From positions 24,264-88,263 of the forward strand of contig JAKLFB010000025.1 of assembly GCA_022711435.1 (NCBI GenBank): 64,000 nt of DNA, given 5' to 3'. Below, in pieces: positions 1-8,808 of the stretch. Position 1 is the first letter of the stretch. Each line of letters begins with the position of its first letter. Under the pieces are notes generated by a model. The model was not told where the DNA came from, did not search any database, and saw only the letters and a program-made list of their open reading frames with translations. The stretch comes from Verrucomicrobiota bacterium (GTDB lineage: Bacteria > Verrucomicrobiota > Verrucomicrobiia > Limisphaerales > UBA1319). The position numbers and the translations under genes are program-made.

Positions 1-588
1 GATTCCGGGCGCGTCGTTGTGCTCGGACAGGACCTCGGCGCCCTTGATGAGCGCGGCCTGCTCGAGATCCGCCAGCAGTGCGGCATGCTCTTCCAGGCCG
101 CCGCCCTGTTCGATTCGCTGACCGTGGAGGAGAACATCGGCTTTCTCCTCCGGCGCCAGGGCCGATGCTCTCGAGCCGAGGTCGACCGCCGCGTCGCCGA
201 GGCGCTCGACCTTGTCGGCCTCCCGGGCATCCAGGCCAAGAAGCCCGCCGAGCTGTCCGGCGGCATGCGCAAGAGGGTCGGCCTGGCCCGCGCCATCGTT
301 CACCGCCCGCGGATCGTCTTCTACGACGAGCCGACCACCGGCCTGGACCCGGTCTCGGCCGACAGCATCGACCGCCTCATCGAGCAGGTCTGCGCCAAGC
401 TCCGCGCCACCACGGTCGTCGTCACCCATGACATGCGGACCGTCCGGCGCATCGCGCAGCGTGTCCTGATGCTCCACGAGGGGCGCGTCTACGCCTCCGG
501 CGCCCCCCGGGAGATCTTCGCCTCTGCCGATCCCGTCGTCCGGCGATTCGTGGACGGCGTCTCCGATCCTCGCGAAGTCACGCTATGA
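1..588 (+). CDS. mlaF: MlaF-type ABC transporter ATPase, 5' end outside window
   Basis: ATP-binding subunit of an Mla/Mkl-type phospholipid transporter, acting on the cytoplasmic side of the inner membrane. The frame is open from base 1 with no upstream stop, so the gene starts before the window and the Walker A part is missing. Visible are the Q-loop region (MLFQAAALFDSLTVEEN), the ABC signature ELSGGMRKRVGLARA, Walker B (IVFYDEPTTGLDP) and the switch histidine (VVVTHDM). The GGMRKR signature and TTGLDPV stretch are typical of MlaF. Its stop overlaps the start of the next gene (ATGA), the MCE substrate-binding partner. The permease (mlaE) should lie just upstream. Confidence 0.88.
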   Translation, partial: DSGRVVVLGQDLGALDERGLLEIRQQCGMLFQAAALFDSLTVEENIGFLLRRQGRCSRAEVDRRVAEALDLVGLPGIQAKKPAELSGGMRKRVGLARAIVHRPRIVFYDEPTTGLDPVSADSIDRLIEQVCAKLRATTVVVTHDMRTVRRIAQRVLMLHEGRVYASGAPREIFASADPVVRRFVDGVSDPREVTL

Positions 589-1556
589 AACCCGCATCCA
601 TGACCTGGCGCGTCGGCCTGTTCGTCTCGATCGGCCTAGTCCTGCTGGCCGGGATGGCCTTGCTGTTCTCGAAAGGCATCTCCTTCTGGCAGCCCACCTA
701 TGGCCTGATCCTGAAAACCTCCAATGTCAGCGGCATCAAGCCCCGCGCCGGCGTCCTGCTGGCCGGCATCCCCGTCGGCATGGTCGTCAGCGCCGACCTC
801 GCTCCCGACGGCAAGTCCGTCTACGTCCACGTCCGCATTCACCGCCGCTATGTCATCCGCAAGGATGCCGTGTTCACCATCGAGCAGGCGGGATTCCTCG
901 GCGACCAATACATCGCCGTGATCCCTCAAAGCCACGAGGCGCCCCCGCTCCAGGAAGGGGCCGTGGTCACCTGCCAGGAGCCGTTCAATCTCCAGGAGGC
1001 CGCCCGATCGGCCGTCGAGTTGATCCAGGGGGCCGACCGGGCCGTCAACACGCTCGACACCGCGGTCCGGCGGATCGACCGCGCCCTGCTCTCCGAGTCC
1101 ACGCTCACCAACATCGCCGCCAGCCTCACCAACTTGCCGGTCCTCATCGATCGCGCCACGTCGGTCGCTGTCTCGCTCGACCATCTGGTCGCGTCCAACC
1201 AGGTTCACGTCAGCTCCACCCTGAGCAACCTCGCCCTCTTTTCCCAGCGCCTCAGCCTGCTGGCGCTCGAGTTCCAGGAGATGCTCGAGACCAACCGGGG
1301 CGACGTCCAGCACACGCTCGAGCATTTCGCATCGGCCGGCAACCGCATCGATGCCCTTCTCGCCCAGCTCCAGGAGGGGCGCGGCCTCGCCGGCAGCCTC
1401 CTCCAGGATCCGTCGATCCAGTCCCAGTTCAGCCTGCTTGTCAGCAACCTCACCGAGGTCAGCGCCAACCTCAAGAACCATGGCCTGCTCTACAAGCCCC
1501 GCGCGCCCCGCGCCGCCCGGCCCAGCACCCCAATCTACTCCGGCCGCAAACCGTAA
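585..1556 (+). CDS. mlaD: MlaD/MCE-family lipid-binding protein
   Basis: Membrane-anchored MCE protein that would hand lipids to or from the MlaE-MlaF transporter in the periplasm. A single N-terminal membrane helix (about residues 10-28) is followed by one MCE domain (about 38-115, with the KPRAGVLLAGIPVGMV and GFLGDQYIAVIP stretches). A long helical tail of about 180 residues follows, as usual for bacterial MCE proteins. The C-terminus is Pro/Arg-rich. The ATGA overlap with the ATPase gene supports the start and translational coupling. 323 residues is normal for the family. Confidence 0.87.
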   Translation: MKPASMTWRVGLFVSIGLVLLAGMALLFSKGISFWQPTYGLILKTSNVSGIKPRAGVLLAGIPVGMVVSADLAPDGKSVYVHVRIHRRYVIRKDAVFTIEQAGFLGDQYIAVIPQSHEAPPLQEGAVVTCQEPFNLQEAARSAVELIQGADRAVNTLDTAVRRIDRALLSESTLTNIAASLTNLPVLIDRATSVAVSLDHLVASNQVHVSSTLSNLALFSQRLSLLALEFQEMLETNRGDVQHTLEHFASAGNRIDALLAQLQEGRGLAGSLLQDPSIQSQFSLLVSNLTEVSANLKNHGLLYKPRAPRAARPSTPIYSGRKP

Positions 1557-1639
1557 ACCCCCTGCATGCATCAGGACTGATTCATCTCCAGGAACAGTTT
1601 GCTCCTTGAACCATCCCTCGTTTGCGCTAGGCTGGAACC

Positions 1640-1864
1640 ATGGAATGGGTGACGATCTATCGCGCGTTCAATCCGGCCGAAGCCCAGGTGATCCGATCCC
1701 GCCTGGACGCCGCCGGTTTTGATGTCAACCTTGCCGACGAAATCGCCGCGATCAACATCGACGGCTACTCGATGGCCGCCGGCGGCATCCGTGTCCAGGT
1801 GCCGCCCGCCGTGGCCGAGGAAGCGCGCCGCCTCATTCAATCCGCCTCCGATAATCCCGCATGA
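1640..1864 (+). CDS. DUF2007 domain small protein
   Basis: A 74-residue protein matching the DUF2007 pattern: it opens with a 'W..(I/V)Y.A.NP.EA..I.S.L..AGF' run, has a central 'D...AINIDGYSMAAGGIRV.V' part, and closes with an 'A..EEARRLI' helix. DUF2007 proteins are small cytoplasmic proteins, sometimes called putative signal-transducing proteins; their biochemical role is not established. The stop codon overlaps the start of the following FAD oxidase gene (ATGA), so the two are probably co-translated. No membrane segment or signal peptide is visible. Confidence 0.8.
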   Translation: MEWVTIYRAFNPAEAQVIRSRLDAAGFDVNLADEIAAINIDGYSMAAGGIRVQVPPAVAEEARRLIQSASDNPA

Positions 1865-3243
1865 AGCCCCTGCTCGCCGCCCGGCTCCGGCAACTGCAGC
1901 GCCGTCTGGACAGCGATGAGCTGTCGATCGACCCAGCCGTTCGAAAGGAGCACGCATCGGATAAATGGCTGATGTCCGTCGTACCCGATGCCGTGGCCCG
2001 CCCCCGCACCGCCGCCTCCGTATCCGCCATCCTCCGCTTCGCCCACGAGCATCGAATCCCCGTCACCCCCCGCGGCGCCGGCCACGGTTACGCCGGCGGC
2101 TGCGTCCCGGTCCGCCGGGGCATCGTCCTTTCCTTGGACCGCATGAGCCGGATCCGCCAGATCCACACGGGCGACTTCGTCGCTGTGGTCCAGGCCGGCG
2201 TGGTCACCGCCAAGCTCCAGTCTGCCGTCGAGAAGAAAGGGCTGTTCTACCCCCCCGACCCCGCTAGCCGCGCCGAATCCTTCATCGGCGGCAATATCGC
2301 CACCAACGCCGGCGGCCCCCGCTGCCTCAAGTATGGCGTCACCCGCGACTATGTGCTCGGCCTCGAGGTGGTCCTGGCCGACGGCACGATCCTGCGGTTG
2401 GGCAGCCGCACCCACAAAAACAAGACCGGTTTCGACCTCGCCCGCTTCTTTGTCGGCTCCGAGGGTCTCCTGGGCGTCATCACCGAGGCCACGCTGAAAC
2501 TGATCCCTCTGCCCCCCTGCCGCGCATGCCTGTCGGTCGGGTTCCCGACGATGGGGGACACCGCCCGCGCCATCCGCGCCATCTTCGCCTCGGGCATCCT
2601 CCCGTCGGCCGTGGAGGTCGCCGACGAGTTCACGCTGGCGGCCGCCCAAAAACGGACCGGCAGCCGTCTTTTCGCCGGCTCGCGCGCGCACCTGATCGTC
2701 GAGATCGACGGCCAGGAACGGTCCGTGCGCTCCGAGCTGCGCCACACCGAGCGGATCGTCCGCGCCTGCGGGCCGCGCTTTGTCCACCGCGCCTTCGGCG
2801 GCCCTGCCTGCGAGGCCATCTGGCAGGTCCGGCGCGAGTTCTCGGCCGCGCTCAAGGATACCGGCCTGAAGAAGATGAACGAGGATATCACCGTGCCCCG
2901 CGGCCGGCTCGAGGATCTCTTCCGGTTCACCGCCCGGCTGCAGGCCAAACACGGCCTGCCCGTGGCCTGCTTCGGCCATGCCGGCGACGGCAATATCCAT
3001 GTCAATGTCATGGTGGACGAATCCAAGCCAGGCTTCGAGACGCGCCGCGATGCGGCCCTGGACGAGCTTTTCCAGCAGATCCTGTCTTGGGGCGGAGTCA
3101 TCACCGGCGAGCACGGTGTAGGCCTGGCCCGCAAACGGTGGTGGCCCCTGGCTGCCTCCCCCGATATCCGCGCCTTCCATCGCACGATCAAACGCGCGCT
3201 CGATCCCCGCGGCATCCTCAATCCCGGCAAGTTCGTCGAGTGA
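1861..3243 (+). CDS. FAD-linked oxidase, GlcD/D-lactate dehydrogenase type
   Basis: FAD-dependent 2-hydroxyacid (glycolate or D-lactate) dehydrogenase of the VAO/PCMH superfamily. The PCMH FAD-binding domain covers roughly residues 30-215, with VARPRTAASVSAIL, TPRGAGHGYAGG, FIGGNIATNAGG and FVGSEGLLGVITEATL. The C-terminal FAD-oxidase cap carries HAGDGNIHVN and the closing ITGEHGVG motif, both family hallmarks. 460 residues is normal for a single-polypeptide GlcD; no Fe-S domain is fused. The substrate cannot be decided from sequence. The start overlaps the DUF2007 stop. A lactate racemase (LarA) is encoded further along (38760), which would fit D-lactate use, but the genes are far apart. Confidence 0.87.
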   Translation: MKPLLAARLRQLQRRLDSDELSIDPAVRKEHASDKWLMSVVPDAVARPRTAASVSAILRFAHEHRIPVTPRGAGHGYAGGCVPVRRGIVLSLDRMSRIRQIHTGDFVAVVQAGVVTAKLQSAVEKKGLFYPPDPASRAESFIGGNIATNAGGPRCLKYGVTRDYVLGLEVVLADGTILRLGSRTHKNKTGFDLARFFVGSEGLLGVITEATLKLIPLPPCRACLSVGFPTMGDTARAIRAIFASGILPSAVEVADEFTLAAAQKRTGSRLFAGSRAHLIVEIDGQERSVRSELRHTERIVRACGPRFVHRAFGGPACEAIWQVRREFSAALKDTGLKKMNEDITVPRGRLEDLFRFTARLQAKHGLPVACFGHAGDGNIHVNVMVDESKPGFETRRDAALDELFQQILSWGGVITGEHGVGLARKRWWPLAASPDIRAFHRTIKRALDPRGILNPGKFVE

Positions 3244-3248
3244 ACCCG

Positions 3249-4439
3249 CTAGTGCCGCCGGAGCAGCTCCAGCAGACGGCGGTCGAGGCGATGCCCGTGC
3301 CAGTCCTCGTACTCGATGTCGCGCCGCCCGGAGTCCAGCACGCCGAACGATCCCCGGAAGTTCCAGAGCGCGTACCCAATGCCGTGCCCATGGAGCACCT
3401 CCATGACGTCGGTGAACCAGGCCAGAAAAACGTCGCAGGGCGTTCGATTGAAGCATCCGCACTCCCCGCAATGCACCCCGATGCCCGTCCGGGCCAGTTC
3501 TCCCCAGGGCGCAAACCGCTCCTCCAGCCTCCGGCGATCCGCCTGGATGCTCCCGTCAGCGTTCTTCAGCGGCCACGCCGGCATCGGAAAGCTCGAGCTC
3601 CGGTCCACCCATCCCGCCCGGTAATGGCTGATCCCCGCCGGCCAATAGGCATGCACGCTCTGAGCCACTCCCGCCGGGATCATCTCCTTCACCACTTCCG
3701 TCCCCACGTTCAATCCGTCCACAATGACGATCCGATCCCCCCGATGCTTGCGAATGGCCTCCGTCGCCCGCGTCATCACCCGCGCATAGTCCGCCCGCGA
3801 CATGTAGCCCTCTCGCGCCCGCGGCGCCTCGTTCACCAGATTGAAGCTCAACGCTTCCCGCGGCACCGCCCGGTATCGCCGCGCGAACAGCTCCCAGTGC
3901 CACGCGAACGCCTCCTCCGCCCGCACATCGGACCACAGCACGAAAGGCTCGCGCTCCGGATCGTTGATGCAGTACCCCGGTGCGCGATGGAAGTTCAGGC
4001 TCAAGTGCAAACCGTATTGCCGGCAGAGCTCCACCGCCCGATCCACCCGCTCGAGCACGCTCTCTTTCACTTTCGTCACATCCTCCACCGCCAGCTTCCG
4101 CGCCGCCCTCCAGTCCGAGTCCACCCACATCCAGTAGTCCATCGGCAGCCGGACCAAATCGAAACCCCAGTCCCGGATCCACCGCAAATCGTCCTCGCGC
4201 ACCTCCCCGCGCCCCTCCTCACCCGAGCTCATCGCCTGAAAGAAATTCGTCAGATTGAATCCCCGCCAGCGCGGCAACCCGCGCTGCTCACTCGGCTCCG
4301 CTGCGGCGCCTTCGCCCCTGCTCTGTTCCATCCCCATCAGCCCGCCCGCCGCCGCCATCGCCGTCCCCAGGAAACCCCGGCGCGTCATCGATCGCTGCGG
4401 ATCCATCGCTCGATTGCCGATTGAATGCTTTATGTTCAT
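3249..4439 (-). CDS. Tat-exported glycoside hydrolase family 5
   Basis: Secreted endoglucanase-like glycosidase of the GH5/cellulase clan. A twin-arginine signal (MTRRGFLGTAMAAAGG, residues 18-33) follows a short N-terminal stretch. The (beta/alpha)8 core shows FNLTNFF, VRLPMDYW and NLVNEAP, with E204 as probable acid/base, and GVHCGECGCF with E326 as probable nucleophile. HxY in the SVHAYWPAG stretch matches the usual active-site His/Tyr. 396 residues from the chosen ATG at 4439; the in-frame ATG codons at 4406 and 4388 are also possible because the Tat motif begins at 4388. Substrate (beta-glucan or mannan) is unknown. Transcribed convergently with the FAD oxidase gene, leaving only 5 bp between them. 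Confidence 0.82.
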   Translation of the reverse strand: MNIKHSIGNRAMDPQRSMTRRGFLGTAMAAAGGLMGMEQSRGEGAAAEPSEQRGLPRWRGFNLTNFFQAMSSGEEGRGEVREDDLRWIRDWGFDLVRLPMDYWMWVDSDWRAARKLAVEDVTKVKESVLERVDRAVELCRQYGLHLSLNFHRAPGYCINDPEREPFVLWSDVRAEEAFAWHWELFARRYRAVPREALSFNLVNEAPRAREGYMSRADYARVMTRATEAIRKHRGDRIVIVDGLNVGTEVVKEMIPAGVAQSVHAYWPAGISHYRAGWVDRSSSFPMPAWPLKNADGSIQADRRRLEERFAPWGELARTGIGVHCGECGCFNRTPCDVFLAWFTDVMEVLHGHGIGYALWNFRGSFGVLDSGRRDIEYEDWHGHRLDRRLLELLRRH

Positions 4440-4766
4440 GGGGCCACCATGCCACCGGCCTCCCCCTGTTGCCGATGAAAATCTGCCACCGTCCCAGCCC
4501 CCGCGCTCGACATCCTGCGCCGCCCAACCGGTCCTTGAAAGAACAGGGCCGTCGGTGCGGCGGCTGCGCAGTATTTGCACACTGGCCGATCAATTGGGTA
4601 ATAGTTGCGCAAGCTCGGCTCCGGCAAGCCCTTGAATCCCCCTGAAGGACCGCCTGCAGCGGCTTGGCACTCCTCTTGCTATTGCAGTCGATCGTTGTGG
4701 CCCTCAGGCAGCGATTTGCCCCGGGGGACCAGACGCAAACCAACAAACACCTGACTGGATGGCGAT
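4440..4766. other. 327-bp divergent intergenic region
   Basis: Non-coding region between the GH5 gene (leftward) and the small secreted protein (rightward). The only strong signal is a sigma-54 promoter match at 4664-4680 facing right. No convincing sigma-70 promoter for the leftward gene and no RNA gene were recognised. Confidence 0.6.
4664..4680 (+). promoter_or_regulatory. sigma-54 (-24/-12) promoter
   Basis: TTGGCACTCCTCTTGCT matches the sigma-54 consensus (TTGGCAC-N5-TTGCT) at every conserved base with the correct GG-GC spacing. It lies 86 bp upstream of the start at 4767. An NtrC-type sigma-54 activator is encoded at the end of the same gene cluster (19257), which makes autoregulated control of this secretion locus plausible. 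Confidence 0.75.
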
Positions 4767-5309
4767 ATGCAGAAAACCTTGACAACCCTCGTGGCCGGCC
4801 TCGGGCTGGCTTTCCTTTTGACCAGCTCGGCCTCGACACAGGCCCAACAGCCTGCGCAACGCCAGGGACGCGGCAACTTCGACCCGGCCCAAATGCGCGA
4901 ACGCATGATGGAACGGTACCGTGAACAGCTCGAAGTCACCAACGACGACGAATGGAAGCTCATCCAAGCCCGCATCGAGGCCGTCAACGAAGCACGCCGC
5001 GGCACGATGGGCGGGTTTGGCGGGTTCGGAGGCATGGGCGCACGGCGCACCGGCGGACCCGGCCAGCCTGGGCAGCCCGGCCAGGGCGGTCCCGGCGGAT
5101 TCGGCGGCGAGCCGAATCCTGAGGTCGCCGCCCTCCAAAAGGCCATTGAAGACAAGGCCCCCAGCGCCGAAATCAAGGCCAAGCTGACTGCCCTGCGGGA
5201 GAGCCGGAAGGCTGCCGAGCAGAAGCTCGAACAAGCCCAGGAAGAGCTCAAGAAACTCCTCTCTGTCCGCCAGGAAGCTCAGGCGGTCATGATGGGCCTC
5301 TTCCGCTAG
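4767..5309 (+). CDS. Small secreted hypothetical protein with coiled coil
   Basis: A 180-residue protein with a Sec signal peptide (about 1-26, cleavage after TQA) and no family I can name with certainty. The mature part has a charged helical segment (about 33-60, 'MRERMMERYREQLEVTNDDEWKL' type) and a Gly/Pro/Gln-rich linker (about 73-110). A second charged coiled coil of about 60 residues (AEIKAKLTALRESRKAAEQK region) ends it. The helix-loop-helix character recalls periplasmic Spy/CpxP-like chaperone helices, but that is only a resemblance. It is the first gene after the sigma-54 promoter and precedes gspE, so it may be a secretion-associated or stress-response periplasmic protein. Confidence 0.7.
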   Translation: MQKTLTTLVAGLGLAFLLTSSASTQAQQPAQRQGRGNFDPAQMRERMMERYREQLEVTNDDEWKLIQARIEAVNEARRGTMGGFGGFGGMGARRTGGPGQPGQPGQGGPGGFGGEPNPEVAALQKAIEDKAPSAEIKAKLTALRESRKAAEQKLEQAQEELKKLLSVRQEAQAVMMGLFR

Positions 5310-5375
5310 TCCGCCGACGGTTGTTTGGGTGCCGCCGCGGATTCCACAGGCCAACCACGGTGGCGCCACCAGGAG

Positions 5376-5401
5376 CCGGCGCGCGGGCAGCCGCGCGCCG
5401 G
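5376..5401 (+). terminator. Perfect GC-rich hairpin before gspE
   Basis: CCGGCGCGCGG, loop GCAG, then CCGCGCGCCGG: an 11-bp perfect stem with a 4-nt loop, ending 24 nt before the gspE start. A second perfect 12-nt palindrome (GGTGGCGCCACC) lies just upstream at 5360-5371. There is no U-tract, so it may attenuate or be an RNA-processing/stabilising hairpin that separates expression of the small secreted protein from the secretion genes. Confidence 0.4.
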
Positions 5402-5425
5402 TTAAACCCTCCACCCCTATCCACC

Positions 5426-7099
5426 ATGAAAGAGCTGCTGCAGCGAATGGTCGAGTCCCAGCAATTGTCGATCGAGGACGCGGACGCACTCGAGCAGCAG
5501 TCCCAGCGGCCGGGCGGCGCCAAATCCCAGTCCGAGGAGGACGTCCTTCAATGGCTGGCCCGGGAATACGAGCTCGGCTACTCCGCCCTCGATGACATCG
5601 AACCGGACCGCCAGCTCCTTTCTCTGTTCCCCGCCCGAATCCTCTTCAAGGAGCAGCTCCTCCCCCTCCAGCGCGTCAACGGCTCGGTCGAGGTCGCCAC
5701 CAGCCGGCTCTTCGCCACCCGCGGCCTGGATACGCTCAAGACACTGACCGGGCTGCGGCTCAAGCCCGTCCTGGCCCCCGCCGAAGCCATCCAGCGCGAG
5801 ATCAAGAAGCGCCTCGGCGTGGGCGCCGACACCATCGACACCCTCGAGGAGGAAGCCCCGCTCCAGGTCGTCGAGGAAGGCGAGCGCGAAGATACCGATC
5901 TCGATACGGCCGCCGAAGACGCCTCGATCATCCGGTTCGTCAACCAGGTCCTCCGGGACGCCATCGAGCTCCGCGCATCCGATGTCCACCTCGAGCCGTT
6001 CGCCGACGAGCTCCGGATCCGCTACCGCATCGACGGCGTCCTCCAGGAGGTCCCCGTCCCCGCCCAGGTCAAACGCTTCCAGCCCGCGATCGTCTCCCGC
6101 GTCAAGATCCTCAGCCACCTCAACATCGCCGAAAAACGGCTGCCCCAGGACGGACGCATCAAGATCCGCATCAACAATATCGAGGTCGATATCCGCGTCT
6201 CGATCATCCCCATGCTCCATGGCGAGGCCGTTGTCCTCCGGCTCCTCCGCCAGGACACCACCCTCTACCACATGACTGACCTGGGCATGGCCGAACGCGA
6301 GTTCTCCCTGTTCCAGAATGTCCTCGGCCTCCCCCACGGCATCGTTCTCGTCACCGGACCCACCGGCAGCGGCAAGACCACCACCCTCTATACCGCCCTG
6401 AACGAAATCAACGACGCCATCCGCAAGATCATCACCATCGAGGATCCCATCGAATACCAGCTCAAGGGCGTCAACCAGATCCAGGTGTCGGAAAAGGCCG
6501 GGCTCACCTTCGCCCGCGGCCTGCGCTCGATCCTGCGCCACGATCCGGATGTCGTCCTGATCGGTGAAATCCGCGACCAGGAGACCGCCCAGATCGCCGT
6601 CCAGGCCTCCCTCACGGGCCACCTTGTCTTCTCCACACTACATACCAACGACGCCCCCGGCGCCCTCACCCGCCTTGTTGACATGGGAGTCGAGCCCTAC
6701 CTGGTCGCCTCCTCGCTCGAGGCCGTGCTCGCCCAGCGGCTGGTCCGAGTTCTCTGCACCCACTGCAAGACCGAAGATCTCTCTCCCACGGTTCAGGCCC
6801 TCCAGGAATCTCAGCCCGCCCTGCGCGGCGCCGCCATCTTCCGAGCCGTCGGCTGCCGCGAATGCCGCCAGACCGGCTACATCGGCCGCCACGCCATCTT
6901 CGAAATGATGGCGTTGACCACCGATCTGCGCCAGATGATCCTCAAGAACTGCTCCAGCGGCGAGATCCGCGAAATCGCCCGCCAGCATGGCATGAGCACC
7001 CTGCGCGAAGACGGCTGGCGCCTCGTCCGCCAGGGGATCACCACCCCGGACGAGGTCATCCGCGTCGCCAAGGACCAGGCCCTGGACAACCCCTCCTGA
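5426..7099 (+). CDS. gspE: GspE type II secretion / PilB-type ATPase
   Basis: Cytoplasmic hexameric ATPase that powers pseudopilus assembly. The N-terminal GspE/MshEN domain (about 1-150) precedes the T2SS_E ATPase core, with Walker A GPTGSGKT (G311-T318), the Asp box region (ITIEDPIEYQ), Walker B (DVVLIGEIRD) and the His box (TGHLVFSTLHTNDA). A CxxC...CxxC zinc site is present (C444, C447, C477, C480). 557 residues from the ATG at 5426; further upstream in-frame codons would read through the hairpin at 5376. GspF follows after 3 bp. All components of the operon down to the two-component system overlap or nearly touch. Confidence 0.95.
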   Translation: MKELLQRMVESQQLSIEDADALEQQSQRPGGAKSQSEEDVLQWLAREYELGYSALDDIEPDRQLLSLFPARILFKEQLLPLQRVNGSVEVATSRLFATRGLDTLKTLTGLRLKPVLAPAEAIQREIKKRLGVGADTIDTLEEEAPLQVVEEGEREDTDLDTAAEDASIIRFVNQVLRDAIELRASDVHLEPFADELRIRYRIDGVLQEVPVPAQVKRFQPAIVSRVKILSHLNIAEKRLPQDGRIKIRINNIEVDIRVSIIPMLHGEAVVLRLLRQDTTLYHMTDLGMAEREFSLFQNVLGLPHGIVLVTGPTGSGKTTTLYTALNEINDAIRKIITIEDPIEYQLKGVNQIQVSEKAGLTFARGLRSILRHDPDVVLIGEIRDQETAQIAVQASLTGHLVFSTLHTNDAPGALTRLVDMGVEPYLVASSLEAVLAQRLVRVLCTHCKTEDLSPTVQALQESQPALRGAAIFRAVGCRECRQTGYIGRHAIFEMMALTTDLRQMILKNCSSGEIREIARQHGMSTLREDGWRLVRQGITTPDEVIRVAKDQALDNPS

Positions 7100-7102
7100 T
7101 CC

Positions 7103-8332
7103 ATGATCGTCTTCGAGTACCGAGCCCTTCAGCCGGATGGCGCCATCGCCGAAGGCACCCTGGAAGCCGAAGGCCGCCAGGATGCCCTCCGCCGCATGGC
7201 CGCCAGCGGCCTCCGGCCCGTCCGCCTCAACGAGCGGCCCCGCCCCGCCGAGAAGACCGATTCCGCGGGGTTTTCGCTCCGGATCCAGCCCCGCAAGATC
7301 ACCGGCCGGATGCTCGAGGACTTCACCCGGCTTCTCTCGAGCCTGCTGGCCGCGGGCATCCCCCTGAGCCGCGCTCTGGTCATTCTCTACAAGGAAGCCG
7401 CAGCCCCCATCGCCAGCCAGAAGTGGAAGGAGGTCCACGACCTGGTCATCGACGGGCTGTCGCTGGCGGATGCCATGGCCCAGTCCCCGCAGGTGTTCCC
7501 GCGCGTCTATGTCGCCATGGTCGAGGCCGGCGAGACCGGCGGCTTCCTCGATGTCGTCCTGGGCCAGATCGCCGATTTCCAGGCCCGCGACAAGGAGCTC
7601 CGGTCCAAGATGCTCACCGCCCTCCTTTATCCGACGATCCTCCTGGTCCTGGCCATCGGCGTGCTGACGTTCCTGCTCGTCTTCTTCATCCCGCGGTTCC
7701 AGGTCATCTTCGAGGGATTCGGCGGCTCGCTGCCCCTCATCACCCAGGTCATTGTGGGCGCCAGCACGATCCTCCGCTCCTATGGCCTCGTCGTCGCCGT
7801 GGTCGCGGCCGTCGTTTTCTTCATGCTCCGCAACTGGCTCCGATCCCCCCAGGGCAGCCGCATCCGCGAGCAGTTGATTCTCAAGGCCCCGGTCGTCGGC
7901 GCCCTCGTCTCCAAGTTCGCGATGGCCCGCTTCTGCCGGATGCTCGGCACCCTTCTCGGGGCCGGCGTCCCGCTCATCAACGGCCTCCAGGTCGCCCGCC
8001 GCTCGATCGGGAATCAGACGCTGATCGATGCCGTCTCCGCCAGCATCGAGCGCGTCCAGAAAGGCGAGCCGCTGGGCGTCAGCCTGGCCGGCTGCCCCAC
8101 CCTCTTTGGCGGCGCCGTGCTCGAGATGATCTCCGTCGCCGAGGAGAGCGGCCGCCTCGACCAGGAGCTCGTCCGCCTCGCCAACGTCACCGAGTCCGAG
8201 CTCGACCGCCAGCTGAAGACCGCCGTGGCCCTGGCCGAGCCCCTCATGCTTTTCTTCATCGCCGGGTTCATCGGCACCATTTTCATCGGCATGGTCATCC
8301 CCATCTTCACGATCCAGGATTATATCAAATGA
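7103..8332 (+). CDS. gspF: GspF inner-membrane platform protein
   Basis: Polytopic inner-membrane protein that couples the GspE ATPase to pseudopilus assembly. It has the usual two T2SSF domains (about residues 75-195 and 275-395), each with the conserved 'SSLLAAGIPL' / 'GTLLGAGVPL' and 'MVEAGETGGFLD' / 'MISVAEESGRLD' motifs. Membrane helices lie near 175-197, 225-243 and at the C-terminus (MLFFIAGFIGTIFIGMVIP). 409 residues is standard. The stop overlaps the gspG start (ATGA). Confidence 0.95.
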   Translation: MIVFEYRALQPDGAIAEGTLEAEGRQDALRRMAASGLRPVRLNERPRPAEKTDSAGFSLRIQPRKITGRMLEDFTRLLSSLLAAGIPLSRALVILYKEAAAPIASQKWKEVHDLVIDGLSLADAMAQSPQVFPRVYVAMVEAGETGGFLDVVLGQIADFQARDKELRSKMLTALLYPTILLVLAIGVLTFLLVFFIPRFQVIFEGFGGSLPLITQVIVGASTILRSYGLVVAVVAAVVFFMLRNWLRSPQGSRIREQLILKAPVVGALVSKFAMARFCRMLGTLLGAGVPLINGLQVARRSIGNQTLIDAVSASIERVQKGEPLGVSLAGCPTLFGGAVLEMISVAEESGRLDQELVRLANVTESELDRQLKTAVALAEPLMLFFIAGFIGTIFIGMVIPIFTIQDYIK

Positions 8333-8808
8333 AAACCTACAATCGTCCGAACCCCTTGTCTCCCCAGGGCCGTCGCGGCCTCGGCCGGCGCGGCGCTGCC
8401 GGGTTCACCCTGGTCGAGCTCCTTCTGGTGCTTGTCATCCTCGGCACTTTGGCGGCCATCGTCGTCCCCAAGTTCTCCGGCCGCACGGAGCAGGCGCGGA
8501 TCACGGCCGCCCAGGCCCAGATCGCCAATTTCGGCATCGCCCTTGACGCCTTCGAGGTTGATGTGGGCTACTACCCCAAGGGCAAGGACGGGCTTCTCGA
8601 CCTGGTGGAGCAGCCCCGCGAGGCCCTCAATTGGCGCGGCCCCTATATCAAGGGCGAAATCCCGAAAGATCCCTGGGGCAACGAGTACGTCTACGAATGC
8701 CCCGGCCGCCAAAACGAGACCGCCTACGACCTCATGTCCTCCGGCCCCGATGGCCAGGCTGGCAATGAAGATGACATCACCAATTATCAGACCCGATCCA
8801 GGCGATAA
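8329..8808 (+). CDS. gspG: GspG major pseudopilin
   Basis: Major pseudopilin forming the periplasmic pseudopilus. The class III leader ends in RRGAAG, followed by FTLVELLLVLVILG with Glu at +5. The mature part has the GspG signature (GPYIKGEIPKDPWGNEYVYECPG) and the calcium-site tail 'SSGPDGQAGNEDDI'. 159 residues. The leader of about 25 residues (MKTYNRPNP...) is long but usual in this phylum. Its 3' end overlaps the start of the next pseudopilin gene. Confidence 0.95.
   Translation: MKTYNRPNPLSPQGRRGLGRRGAAGFTLVELLLVLVILGTLAAIVVPKFSGRTEQARITAAQAQIANFGIALDAFEVDVGYYPKGKDGLLDLVEQPREALNWRGPYIKGEIPKDPWGNEYVYECPGRQNETAYDLMSSGPDGQAGNEDDITNYQTRSRR

Noticed and set aside
6862..8328. Long + frame through gspE-gspF that ends as gspG
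   Set aside because: Only the last part (from ATG 8329) is coding; the upstream stretch is an Arg/Pro-rich shadow of gspE and gspF.
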